Shown: in pieces, positions 17,403 to 29,364 of the stretch
How the letters are laid out: the number at the start of each line of letters is the position of its first letter
Numbering within the stretch: the stretch's first letter is position 1
Origin: WLMZ01 sp031367435
GTDB lineage: Bacteria > Actinomycetota > Acidimicrobiia > Acidimicrobiales > Ilumatobacteraceae
Length of the DNA stretch: 64,000 nt
NCBI GenBank assembly: GCA_031367435.1
Contig: JANLPV010000018.1
Span: 12,712-76,711, forward strand
Direction: 5' to 3'
Made by a program: the position numbers and the translations under genes
The notes under the pieces: generated by a model
What the model was told of the DNA's origin: nothing
The model's database searches: none
What the model saw: the letters and a program-made list of their open reading frames with translations, nothing else

Positions 17403-17406
<4 letters not shown>
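16471..17406 (-). CDS. pyrD: Dihydroorotate dehydrogenase, class 1B type catalytic subunit
   Basis: Oxidises dihydroorotate to orotate in UMP synthesis, FMN-dependent. 311 residues. The class 1 signature VEVNLSCPN carries the catalytic Cys; class 2 enzymes have Ser and a membrane-binding N-terminal helix, absent here. Other family sequence: ANPIMTASGTAGHSDEL, LINTVLGM, GGGGLSGRAVHPVAVRAV and GVGGVASGWDAVELMLAGAS. Class 1B enzymes usually work with the PyrK electron-transfer subunit, but no pyrK is adjacent. The start overlaps the carB stop by 4 bases. Confidence 0.95.
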
Positions 17407-20689
<3,283 letters not shown>

Positions 20690-20690
<1 letters not shown>

Positions 20691-21880
20691 CAGGCCACGC
20701 CCAACTCTGCGGCAGGCAGTCCGGCGATACGAGTCGGAGTGCCTCGACGCAACATTGGCCGACCGCGCCACGACGACGGATCATTCATCATGTCGTCGAA
20801 CACGCCGAACAGATAGTTCGAGTCATGCGGACCCGGGCCCGCCTCAGGGTGATACTGAACGCTGAACGCCGACTCATTGCGAACCCACATCCCCTCGTTG
20901 GTGTGATCGTTGAGGTTGATGTGCGTAACATCGGCAACACCCGCGAGTGAGTCGGGATCGACGCAGAAGTTGTGGTTCTGGCTCGTGATCTCCACTTTGC
21001 CGCTCGACACATGTTGCACAGGATGATTGCCGCCGTGGTGCCCGAACGGGAGTTTGAACGTACTGCCGCCCAGCGCCCGACTGAGCAGCTGATGGCCGAG
21101 ACAGATGCCGAACACGGGCACACGACCGACCAGATTGGCAATGGACTCGACGGCATAGTCGAGGACAGCGGGGTCGCCCGGTCCGTTGGAGAGAAACACA
21201 CCGTCAGGAGCGAGAGCGAGCACTTCGTCTGCAGTTGTCGAGGCAGGAACGACGGTGACCCTGCCAAGCGTGGATAGGTGATCGACGATGGAAAATTTGA
21301 TGCCAAAGTCGTACGCAACGATATGTCGGGCTCCGGCGCCAACGGTATAGCTGCTCGATGTGGTGACCTGGGCGACGAGATCGATGCCGTCGGTACCAGG
21401 TTCGGCGACGGCTGCAGCGAGCAAAGTTGCTTGGTCGGCAGTGCCGAACGCGCCACTCATCGCACCGGAATCACGCAGCAAACGAGTGAGCCGGCGGGTA
21501 TCGATACCGGCGATCCCGCTGATTCCGTAGCGCTTCAGCACAGACCCAAGATGCGCGTCGGAGCGGTAGTTCGACTCGCGTCGCGCAAGGTCGCGCACGA
21601 TTATGCCGCGACAGAACGGCCGCCGAGATTCGAAATCAGCAAGAGCGGCGCCGTAATTGCCGATATGTGGGTACGTGAACGTAATGATCTGGCCGGCGTA
21701 GCTCGGGTCGGTGATGACTTCCTGGTAGCCAGCAAGCACCGTGTTGAACACGACTTCGCCGCTGGCGACTCCGCCAGCGGGAATCGCTCCTATGAGCTCG
21801 CCTTCGAACACGCTGCCGTCAGCCAGCACGAGCAGAGCCTCTTGAATCGTCACAACATCCATCCTTGCATATTCATACAT
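20690..21880 (-). CDS. carA: Carbamoyl-phosphate synthase small chain (glutaminase)
   Basis: Class I glutamine amidotransferase subunit that feeds ammonia to CarB. The N-terminal CPSase-specific domain (LADGSVFEGELIGA) precedes the GATase domain with nucleophile GICLGHQLLSRALGG, the oxyanion region and the His/Glu pair (VQYHPEAGPGPHDS). The longest start is ATG 21880 without a good ribosome site; GTG 21853, preceded by AAGGA at 8 nt, is as likely and would remove nine residues. It lies 16 bp after pyrC. Confidence 0.97.
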
Positions 21881-21896
21881 TCGTGTGCATAACTAT

Positions 21897-23189
21897 TCAT
21901 CGCTGAGCCTCGCCGTCGATCACCACTGGATTCCCCGCAAATACCGTATGACGCACCTTGCCCCGCACAGAACGACCTGCATATGGGGTATTGCGGCTCT
22001 TACTTGCCAGCCCGGCGCTCGACACTGTCCATGACAGGTTGGGGTCGAATACCGTGATGTTGGCTGGCGCACCGACTTCGAGCGCACGGCCATGTCGATC
22101 TGCAACGCCAGCGATCGCGGCCGGCTGCCATGACAACAACGCAACAACTTGTTGCAGCTCGAGGCCCAGTTCGCTGATGGACAATGCGAGCGAGGTCTCC
22201 AGCCCGAGCATGCCCGGAGGTGCCTGATCGAGGGGCATCTCCTTGAGTTCAGGCGCGTGTGGTGCGTGGTCTGTTGCTATTGCGTCGATCGTTCCGTCAG
22301 CGAGACCGCGGCGCACAGCAGTGACGTCGGTGAGTTCGCGCAATGGTGGGTTCACCTTGAAGATCGGATCGAATCCACTGAGCAGGTCGTCGGTGAGCGT
22401 GAAGTGGTGTGGGGCAGCCTCGGCCGTGACCCGCAATCCTTCTGCCTTGGCGGAGCGCACGAGATCGACACTTTTCGCCGTCGAGAGATGAAGAAAATGA
22501 ACTGGCGCACCGGTGAGTCGTGAGAGTTCGATGTCACGAAAGACCATGAGTTCTTCGGCGATCGATGGCCACCCGGGCACACCCAGCCTCGAGCAGCACC
22601 CACCTTCGTGCATCACTGCACCCTCGGTGAGTCGACTCACCTCACAGTGCTGCGCGAGCAGAATTCCCAGGCTCTTGGAGTATTCAAGGGCCCTGCGCAT
22701 GAGCAATGGATCCTGCACGCCGGCACCGTCGTCGGTGAAGATGTGCACGCCTGCGGCCGCAAGCTCTGCCATCGGCGCGAGCATTTCACCCGCGCGGCCG
22801 ATCGTGATGCAACCGGCAGGGAGCACCTCACACAAGCCGGCCAGTTCGCCGAGACGACGTACCATCTGCACCACGGCCAGCGAGTCGTGTGGCGGCTCAG
22901 TGTTCGGCATGGCTACGACGGCAGTAAAGCCACCACGTGCTGCCGCACGAGAACCCGTCTCGATCGTTTCGGCTTCTTCGCGCCCTGGCTCGCGAAGGTG
23001 CACATGCAGATCGACAAAGCCGGGACTCACGATGCACCCGGATGCGTCGAGCACGCGATCGGCCGTCAGCGATGGACCAACCTCGGTGATAACACCGCCC
23101 TCGATGCGCACATCGCCACGCTGCTCGCCACGCTGGTCGAGCACGGTGCCGCCCTTGATGACCAATGATGTATACGTCGCATTGTTCAT
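21897..23189 (-). CDS. pyrC: Dihydroorotase
   Basis: Third step of UMP synthesis, an amidohydrolase with a binuclear metal site. 430 residues. Metal ligands: FVDLHVHLREPG (HxH), the HCEVS and FLHLST His residues and the Asp in AIATDHAPHAPELK. Asn in MPNTEP fits the substrate site of type I dihydroorotase. ATG 23189 overlaps the pyrB stop (ATGA); codons further upstream in this frame lie inside pyrB and are not part of the protein. Confidence 0.98.
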   Translation of the reverse strand: MNNATYTSLVIKGGTVLDQRGEQRGDVRIEGGVITEVGPSLTADRVLDASGCIVSPGFVDLHVHLREPGREEAETIETGSRAAARGGFTAVVAMPNTEPPHDSLAVVQMVRRLGELAGLCEVLPAGCITIGRAGEMLAPMAELAAAGVHIFTDDGAGVQDPLLMRRALEYSKSLGILLAQHCEVSRLTEGAVMHEGGCCSRLGVPGWPSIAEELMVFRDIELSRLTGAPVHFLHLSTAKSVDLVRSAKAEGLRVTAEAAPHHFTLTDDLLSGFDPIFKVNPPLRELTDVTAVRRGLADGTIDAIATDHAPHAPELKEMPLDQAPPGMLGLETSLALSISELGLELQQVVALLSWQPAAIAGVADRHGRALEVGAPANITVFDPNLSWTVSSAGLASKSRNTPYAGRSVRGKVRHTVFAGNPVVIDGEAQR

Positions 23190-24127
23190 GACGCCTCCCC
23201 TACCAACTCTGAGCCGCTGCCGAGCAGATCGAATAGCACGGCCATTCGCACGCTGACACCATTGGTGACCTGCTGAGTGATGACCGAGCCCGGCAATTCC
23301 GACGGGTCGACTGCCATCTCGACGCCACGATTCATTGGCCCCGGATGCATCACCAACGCATGCGTCTGTAACCGATCGGCACGCGCTGGCGTGAGGCCGA
23401 AACACGAGGTGTATTCGCGCAGGCTCGGCACCAACGCCTCATGCATCCGTTCGCGCTGCATGCGCAACATATACAGCACGTCGACGCGATCGATCACCTC
23501 GTCGATGTGATGGACAACATCGACTGGCCAACCATCGAGCGATGGCGGTAGCAACGTATTTGGCGCAACGAGGGTGACGCGTGCGCCGAGCGCCGCGAAC
23601 GCCCACACGTCGCTGCGCGCCACTCGACTGTGCTTGATGTCTCCCACGATGGCGATGTGTAGACCATCGAAACCTTCTGGCCGGTTGAACGCGGTGCGGA
23701 TCGTGTAGCAGTCAAGCAATGCCTGCGTCGGGTGCTCATGCCATCCGTCGCCCGCGTTCACGACAGACGCTTCGGTCCACCGGCTGATCTGCCACGGTAC
23801 GCCGCTGCTCTTGTGGCGCACGACGAAGGCATCGACCCCCATCGCAGCCACCGTTTCGATGGTGTCGCGCAGACTCTCGCCTTTGTTGACGCTGCTCGTG
23901 CTGACGCTGAACGTCATCGTTTCAGCGCTGAGACGCTTCGCTGCTGTCTCGAAGCTGAGCCGCGTGCGCGTGCTGTCCTCGAAAAACAAGCTCACGATGG
24001 TCTTGCCTCGTAGCGCTGGGACCTTGGGAATTGGGCGCCGGTTGATCTCGGCCATGTGATCGCTGAGATCGAGCAGCCGTCGCAGACCGTCGGTACCGAG
24101 CTCATCTATGGATCGCAGGTGCTTCAT
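23186..24127 (-). CDS. pyrB: Aspartate carbamoyltransferase catalytic subunit
   Basis: Condenses carbamoyl phosphate with aspartate. 313 residues with the carbamoyl-phosphate motif FFEDSTRTRLSFETAAKRL, the HPTQALLDCYTI motif, and HPGPMNRGVEM near the end. No pyrI regulatory subunit is present, as usual in actinobacteria. The start overlaps the pyrR end by 4 bases. Confidence 0.98.
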   Translation of the reverse strand: MKHLRSIDELGTDGLRRLLDLSDHMAEINRRPIPKVPALRGKTIVSLFFEDSTRTRLSFETAAKRLSAETMTFSVSTSSVNKGESLRDTIETVAAMGVDAFVVRHKSSGVPWQISRWTEASVVNAGDGWHEHPTQALLDCYTIRTAFNRPEGFDGLHIAIVGDIKHSRVARSDVWAFAALGARVTLVAPNTLLPPSLDGWPVDVVHHIDEVIDRVDVLYMLRMQRERMHEALVPSLREYTSCFGLTPARADRLQTHALVMHPGPMNRGVEMAVDPSELPGSVITQQVTNGVSVRMAVLFDLLGSGSELVGEAS

Positions 24128-24723
24128 TGGCCGCTCGTTCCTGGCGCGACGCGGTGCCCGATGACAACGCCGTCGGGGGTGACGCGCACGTCCTCGTCGC
24201 TGCTACTCGGCAGGTTCTTGCCCACAAAATCAGGGCGAATCGGCAGCTCGCGGTGCCCACGATCGATGAGCACGGCAAGCTGCACCGCACGCGGGCGGCC
24301 GTATTCGCTCAATGCATCGAGAGCCGCTCGCACGGTCCGTCCGGTGAACAACACATCGTCGACGAGGACCACGATGCGCCCGCCGATATCAACTGGGATA
24401 CTCGTGACTGCGCCAGGTACAACGGGCCGAAGGCCGATGTCGTCTCGGTACATGGACACGTCGATTGAGCCCACCGGCACATCGGCGTCGGGCTCGACCC
24501 GAGCGATCGCAGCAGCAAGCTGTTGGGCAATCCACACTCCCCCACGCTGCAGTCCGATCAGCACAACATCGTCGAGACCCTTATTGCGTTCCACGATCTC
24601 ATGAGCGATGCGCGTGATGGCACGACGGATGTCATCCACGCCGAGCACCTCGGCCTTCGTACGAAAAACGCCCCCAACCGGGGGCGTCGGAAATGAATCT
24701 GAGTTGTGCTGAACACCTGACAT
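24124..24723 (-). CDS. pyrR: Bifunctional pyr operon RNA-binding regulator / uracil phosphoribosyltransferase
   Basis: PyrR binds pyr mRNA when UMP or UTP is high and also has weak UPRTase activity. The PRPP-binding motif IVVLVDDVLFTGRTVRAALD and the N-terminal IRRAITRIAHEIVERN are typical. ATG 24723 has a strong GGAGGAG site and gives 199 residues. GTG 24648 (AAGG site, 5 nt spacing) would give 174 residues and starts at the usual family N-terminus. This matters because an intrinsic-terminator hairpin (24664-24687) lies between the two starts. Together with the PyrR-box hairpin upstream, the whole pyr section (pyrR to pyrD) looks controlled at this point. Confidence 0.97.
   Translation of the reverse strand: MSGVQHNSDSFPTPPVGGVFRTKAEVLGVDDIRRAITRIAHEIVERNKGLDDVVLIGLQRGGVWIAQQLAAAIARVEPDADVPVGSIDVSMYRDDIGLRPVVPGAVTSIPVDIGGRIVVLVDDVLFTGRTVRAALDALSEYGRPRAVQLAVLIDRGHRELPIRPDFVGKNLPSSSDEDVRVTPDGVVIGHRVAPGTSGQ
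24664..24687 (-). terminator. Intrinsic terminator inside the 5' codons of pyrR (putative attenuator)
   Basis: On minus, an 8-bp perfect stem ACGCCCCC / GGGGGCGT with loop GGTT is followed directly by TTTT. It lies 36-59 bases into the longer pyrR frame and before the alternative start GTG 24648. In this setting it is best read as an attenuator: it can form when ribosomes do not translate from ATG 24723. Confidence 0.75.
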
Positions 24724-24741
24724 GTCTCTGTCTCCTCCGTT

Positions 24742-24759
24742 CGGGCCTCTCTGGACCCG
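24742..24759 (-). promoter_or_regulatory. PyrR-binding hairpin in the pyr leader
   Basis: On minus the sequence CGGGTCCAGAGAGGCCCG folds with a CGGG/CCCG stem around UCCAGAGAGG, matching my recollection of the PyrR-binding loop consensus (UCCnGnGAGG). It ends 3 bases upstream of the GGAGGAG ribosome site of pyrR. Bound PyrR would hide the ribosome site, as described for mycobacterial pyr translation repression. Confidence 0.75.
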
Positions 24760-24795
24760 TTTTACGGCTTCGGGCACCATAGCAGTCGCCGGCGT

Positions 24796-26943
24796 CTAAC
24801 CACCACATCCACTGTTGGGCGGGGGCGGGCCGACGTGAAGATTCGAGATCTTCACGCCACCGTTGCGAGTCTCGAGCGAGAAGCGCGTCTGCGTAGTGAG
24901 GCGAACGGCGGCGCGCATCACGCCATCGATCACCAACGCAGCCGAGTTCTGACCGACGACCACAGCAAATGTATGTGTCCCAAGGTCTCGCGGCTGAGTA
25001 CCGGCCTGATCGGCAGTTGTCGAGCCGAGGAGCACCTCATCGAAGACGGAGGTGTCGTTCCCCGACATCACGCGTGAATCGACGATGTTCAAACGCATGT
25101 GATCTGCGACGGCCGCAGGGCTCTCGAAGCGGAAGGAAAGGAACGAGCCCCCTGCTCCGGGCAGCGGCGCATAGGTTCCTGAGATCCGCGTGCACAACGA
25201 CGTGCCGATCTCGAGCACGTCGTCAGGCGTTGGGGCAGCGTCGGCAGCCAAGTTTGCATTGTTGCCATGGATCGACCATTTGGACGCCGAACCAAGCGGT
25301 GTCGTGGGGGCCATCGCCGCACCCGGATCACCGAACAACACGGCCCGCGCTTGGTCATTGCGAAGATAGACGTTGAAGTCAGTTCCCGCGTACACCTTCG
25401 AGAATTTGGCCGACACGTACGCGGCAAATGGAGTCCCCGGGGTGAGCGGCAATGCGGTCTCCTCAATAAACGCTGCCGGGTTGGTCTGCTTCATGTCATC
25501 GGCAAACCATTGCCATGTTTTTGGCAGGACGTACTGCGGGCCAGATCGACCTAAATAAATCTGACCGAGCATGAAGCTCTTCCACATGAACCGCGTCGCG
25601 GACACCCGCCGCATGTTGAGGTATGGCCATGGGAACTCCGTCCACATCAGCATTGGATCATCAGCCTTGGAGACAAGATCGAGCGTCGCACGCACTGTTC
25701 GTTCCGGGCCAGGTTGATTGGCATCACGGTCAAGCGCCGTCCGATGGATGCTGGTGAACCTGCCTGCCGTCTGCAACCCGGCGGCGAGATGCGGTCCGCC
25801 GAAGGCAGCAATGGTCAACAGACTGGCCACGAGTGGCCAGGCGAAGACCGTGCGGAATTCACCTCGTTCACGTTGAACGAGTCGGTGAACATGGCCAACA
25901 ACTGTGGCGGCCATTAGGGCAGTCGGTACCGCCAAGATTGAGAAGTAATGTGACGAATACCGTTGGCCCAACACGAGTTCCGTCCACGCGCCGACGAACC
26001 ATAGCGCGATGCCGAGATGGACGGCACGCTCACGTCGTTCGAGCGTGCGCCACAACGCGGCTGTCAAAGCTAAAAAGCTCAGCACAACCACGAGCGACAT
26101 CGGCCACGAACGGTAGTAACGCAGGATTTCATCGCGTCCATGCACAAGTTGGTTTGCGATACTTCGTCCCGTGGCGGCGTTCATATAGAGCGCGTAGGTC
26201 CACCAACCACTCCAGAATTCCTCGAACCGTCCACGCAGCGCGTAGTACAAGGGTGCCGATACCGTGACCACTATTGGTGTCACGACCAAGATGCGTCGAC
26301 AGCGGCGATAGAGGGCGTCGTCATCGATGTCGTTGAACTCCGACCAGGCCACCCAACCCACGGCGACCACAGCGATTCCCGAGACCAGCAGGGTCTGGAT
26401 GGCGAGGCCAAGTAACACGCCGATGGCCAGAGCCGACCACTGCGCGCGACTCGGCGTCCACGATTGAGATGACAACGCGATGAGCCATGCGGCGGCAAGG
26501 AGACCGACGATCATGTTGCGGCTGTAGAGGACTCCGGCGTAGTCGGCCTTCCCCAGAGTGAAGTGATAGAACACGCCGATGGCCACGGCGGCACCGAGCC
26601 AACGATGCCCGCCGACGATTTGTGTGGTGCGACTCGCCGCCCAAGCGATGAGCCCGCTGACGATGAGGATGAAGAACGAAATTGCGTACCAATAGCCGTC
26701 CCATGTGGTGAGCGCGGCGGCAAGCCGATACACGGCCGGCTCGAGCGGACCTTTGTTCTGCAAGCCGTTCTCATAGAACGTTCCGCCATAACGAATCGCT
26801 CGCTCGACATAGTCACGCGCCAGCTGCGGATCCCAATTGCGAGACCTGTACTCGTTGTCGAAAAAGGCGGCAAGCACCATGGCACCAACTACGAAGACGG
26901 TGGCAAAGAGAAAGAACCGACGCCACGTGCCAGTCCGGTTCAC
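24796..26943 (-). CDS. Large polytopic membrane protein, GT-C-like
   Basis: 715 residues from GTG 26943, which overlaps the stop of the gene before it (GTGA). Residues about 1-470 carry roughly ten hydrophobic segments (for example FFLFATVFVVGAMVLAAF, YAISFFILIVSGLIAW, LAIGVLLGLAIQTLLVSGIA, LTIAAFGG). The first extracytoplasmic loop has a DNEY motif, reminiscent of the acidic loop of GT-C glycosyltransferases that use polyprenyl-phosphate sugars. The C-terminal ~240 residues look extracytoplasmic and lectin-like (SFRFESPAAVADHMRLNIVD). Function unknown; an envelope sugar transferase is a guess. It ends with TAG. Confidence 0.72.
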   Translation of the reverse strand: MNRTGTWRRFFLFATVFVVGAMVLAAFFDNEYRSRNWDPQLARDYVERAIRYGGTFYENGLQNKGPLEPAVYRLAAALTTWDGYWYAISFFILIVSGLIAWAASRTTQIVGGHRWLGAAVAIGVFYHFTLGKADYAGVLYSRNMIVGLLAAAWLIALSSQSWTPSRAQWSALAIGVLLGLAIQTLLVSGIAVVAVGWVAWSEFNDIDDDALYRRCRRILVVTPIVVTVSAPLYYALRGRFEEFWSGWWTYALYMNAATGRSIANQLVHGRDEILRYYRSWPMSLVVVLSFLALTAALWRTLERRERAVHLGIALWFVGAWTELVLGQRYSSHYFSILAVPTALMAATVVGHVHRLVQRERGEFRTVFAWPLVASLLTIAAFGGPHLAAGLQTAGRFTSIHRTALDRDANQPGPERTVRATLDLVSKADDPMLMWTEFPWPYLNMRRVSATRFMWKSFMLGQIYLGRSGPQYVLPKTWQWFADDMKQTNPAAFIEETALPLTPGTPFAAYVSAKFSKVYAGTDFNVYLRNDQARAVLFGDPGAAMAPTTPLGSASKWSIHGNNANLAADAAPTPDDVLEIGTSLCTRISGTYAPLPGAGGSFLSFRFESPAAVADHMRLNIVDSRVMSGNDTSVFDEVLLGSTTADQAGTQPRDLGTHTFAVVVGQNSAALVIDGVMRAAVRLTTQTRFSLETRNGGVKISNLHVGPPPPNSGCGG

Positions 26944-28343
26944 GCGGTCACTGCCTCGCCGCGGCGCACATGCACGAGCGCAGCATCGATACCCATGCAG
27001 ATGCACAGCACGAAGACGACAGCCATTCGTGAAAGTGGTCCGACCATGTGTCGCTGCACCTCGAGCGAGTCCCCGACGTACGCGATATACACGTCGATGA
27101 AACACGAAAGCATCAGGAGGCCGAGCACCACCGACTGTACGCGTCGACGCGGCAACGCGATCACCAGCGCCACAGCGACTGCAACAATCCAGAGCACAAG
27201 CCCCAATCGGGTGGTGGGTCCACCAAGCTGGGAGGTTGGTGCAGCCGGGAGTCGGGCGGCTACATGAAACGCGTCGTACGCACTCTGGTCGCTGTGCAGT
27301 AGCACCGGGAGGTCGCGATTGAGTTGTTTGATCCAATGTGGCGCGAAGCGCACATACGACAACAACATTTCACGTTGTCCGGGACCGCGGGCCCAAGTAC
27401 GGAACTCGGCGAGGTTGGGGCTGTTGAGCATCTTCCCGCCATCGTCGAAACTGTTCGAGCCGACACGCTCGATGAGGTCATCACTCATCGGCATGCCTTG
27501 ATCAACGAACCATGTCGTGAGTTGTTGATCGGTGAGGATGCGCTGGCCAACATTGTTCAGGGTGGCATATCGGTTACGTCCGTTTGCAGCCTGGGCAAGC
27601 CCGATACTGATGCAGACAACAAGTGTGACCACACCCCATCGGCGCAAGGCGCGACGAAGATCAGCACTCGCACTCTTCCAGAAGAACGACGCGCACAAAA
27701 GTGCCGGCACGCCGACGGCGGCCCAAGGCGGCACATTGGAGTCGCGTGCCGTGAGCCAGGCAATGGTGGCGATGCTGGCCCATCTCAGTCGCCTCACCGT
27801 CGGGTCAGCCGAGAAGAGCCACCATGTCGTTAAGGAAAAAACCGCCAGGGTCATACCAATGGACTCGCTGAGAATGTGCGAGTTCCATAACGCGAACCGG
27901 GGTTCGAGCGCGAGACGCACAAGCAGAAAGACCGCCAGAATGCGCGCGGCACGATGCTGCAGAATCCGAGCGGACGATCGCGCGGCGAAAATGTATGCCA
28001 ATCCATACATCAACGTCTGCACAATGACCGTCAGGACGGTGCTGCGTCCCATAAGGAAAAGCAGCGTGGGAAAGGCGACAGGACGTTCGGCAGCGTAGAA
28101 CCCCGGCGAGAAGGGTGTGATCTTCGCGACGTGGAGAAATGAGAAGGAGTCCGGGAAAAAGATCTTGAAGTCGTGTGGCCACAGACCTCCAAGGACCCGG
28201 ACCATGAACACCATGAGCCCGAGGGATGCTACGACCACGACCACCGAAGACGGGGCACGCGTGCCGATCACAACGTCGGCGCAAGGTGATGCGCGCGCAA
28301 CGACGTCTACGACGCCCTCGTCCTCCCGCTCGATGGATGCCAC
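26940..28343 (-). CDS. Polytopic membrane protein, GT-C-like
   Basis: 467 residues with about ten hydrophobic segments (SSVVVVVASLGLMVFMVRVLG, VLTVIVQTLMYGLAYIFAAR, LGLVLWIVAVAVALVIALP, MAVVFVLCICMGIDAALV). The first loop contains FFPDSFSFLHVAKITPFSPG, compatible with a GT-C catalytic Asp. It lies directly upstream of, and overlaps by 4 bases, the second such gene, so the two are probably one functional pair. The GTG start has TAGGGT 6 bases upstream (28355-28350), a leaderless-type promoter, so the pair can be expressed apart from nusB. No function can be assigned. Confidence 0.72.
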   Translation of the reverse strand: MASIEREDEGVVDVVARASPCADVVIGTRAPSSVVVVVASLGLMVFMVRVLGGLWPHDFKIFFPDSFSFLHVAKITPFSPGFYAAERPVAFPTLLFLMGRSTVLTVIVQTLMYGLAYIFAARSSARILQHRAARILAVFLLVRLALEPRFALWNSHILSESIGMTLAVFSLTTWWLFSADPTVRRLRWASIATIAWLTARDSNVPPWAAVGVPALLCASFFWKSASADLRRALRRWGVVTLVVCISIGLAQAANGRNRYATLNNVGQRILTDQQLTTWFVDQGMPMSDDLIERVGSNSFDDGGKMLNSPNLAEFRTWARGPGQREMLLSYVRFAPHWIKQLNRDLPVLLHSDQSAYDAFHVAARLPAAPTSQLGGPTTRLGLVLWIVAVAVALVIALPRRRVQSVVLGLLMLSCFIDVYIAYVGDSLEVQRHMVGPLSRMAVVFVLCICMGIDAALVHVRRGEAVTA

Positions 28344-28366
28344 CGGCGAACCCTAGCAAGCGCTCG

Positions 28367-28795
28367 TTACGCGTGGTCGGCGCGAACTTTGGGAGCGATC
28401 GCCGCCAACACACCGTTCACGAATCGTCCGGAGTCGTCTGTTGAGAATCGTTTCGCGAGCTCGACAGCTTCGTCGATGACGACAGCGATTGGTACGTCGG
28501 GGCGCCCCATCAGCTCGAACACCCCGATGCGCAATACGTTGCGATCGATGGTGGGCATTCGCTGCAGTGTCCAGCCTTTCGCGTGCGCCGCAATGAGATC
28601 GTCGATTTCACGGCCATGGGTTTCGACGCCGCCAACGAGCGTCAGGGTCAGTTCGTCGGGACGGAGCACCTGCGCGTCGGCAACGTCGGTAGGCGCCATC
28701 GATTTCGATTCCGCCTCGTACAACAAGATGAGCGCCCGTTCGCGCGCATCAGACCGTTCGTCTTCGTCGCCGACCGGGCGGGTTCGGCGTGCCAT
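28367..28795 (-). CDS. nusB: Transcription antitermination / ribosome biogenesis factor NusB
   Basis: 142-residue all-helical protein that binds boxA RNA with S10 during rRNA transcription. Conserved stretches: RERALILLYEAESK, PTIDRNVLRIGVFELM, and VAVVIDEAVELAKRFSTDD-SGRFVNGVLAAI. It follows efp with a 5-bp gap, the standard actinobacterial efp-nusB arrangement. Confidence 0.98.
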   Translation of the reverse strand: MARRTRPVGDEDERSDARERALILLYEAESKSMAPTDVADAQVLRPDELTLTLVGGVETHGREIDDLIAAHAKGWTLQRMPTIDRNVLRIGVFELMGRPDVPIAVVIDEAVELAKRFSTDDSGRFVNGVLAAIAPKVRADHA

Positions 28796-28800
28796 GGTGA

Positions 28801-29364
28801 TCAGACCCGCGTCATGTATTCGCCGGTTCGGGTGTCGACCTTCACCCGGTCGCCCGGATTGATGAACAACGGAACCTGAATGACCTTGCCGGTCACGAGC
28901 GTGGCGGGCTTGCGCGCGCCGCTCACTCGGTCGCCCTGAACACCTGGATCGGTGTCTGAAATCTCGAGCTCGACCGAAGCAGCGATCTCGACGCTAACGA
29001 TCTCGCCCTGATACGTGGCGATTGTTGCCATCATCGCCTCGACCATGTAGTCGGCGGCCTCACCGAGAGCCTTGGGCGGCACAGTCATCTGGTCGTACGT
29101 TGCGGTATCCATGAACACGTAATCATCACCGTCGCGATACAGGAACTGCATATCGCTGCGGTCGATGATGGCCTGTTCCACGCGGATGCCGGCGTTGAAG
29201 GTCTTTTCGATAACGGCGCCGTTACGAAGGTTGCGGATCTTGGTTCGGACGAACGCTCCGCCCTTGCCGGGCTTGACGTGCTGGAACTCGACGACCTGAA
29301 ACAGTCCGTTGTCGAGTTCGAGCGTGATGCCGTTCTTCAGTTCGTTGGTGGTAATGGCAGGCAT
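28801..29364 (-). CDS. efp: Elongation factor P
   Basis: Relieves ribosome stalling at polyproline. 187 residues, three beta-barrel domains. The functional loop is HVKPGKGGAFVRTKI with Lys at the tip; actinobacteria lack the E. coli EpmA modification, so it may act unmodified. The family signature near the C-terminus is present (FINPGDRVKVDTRTGEYM). Start ATG 29364 (MPAITTNELKNGITLEL) lies 28 bases inside the 3' end of pepP, a longer overlap than its neighbours. The secreted proline-rich protein at 41553-42908 with ten consecutive prolines is an obvious local client. Confidence 0.98.
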   Translation of the reverse strand: MPAITTNELKNGITLELDNGLFQVVEFQHVKPGKGGAFVRTKIRNLRNGAVIEKTFNAGIRVEQAIIDRSDMQFLYRDGDDYVFMDTATYDQMTVPPKALGEAADYMVEAMMATIATYQGEIVSVEIAASVELEISDTDPGVQGDRVSGARKPATLVTGKVIQVPLFINPGDRVKVDTRTGEYMTRV

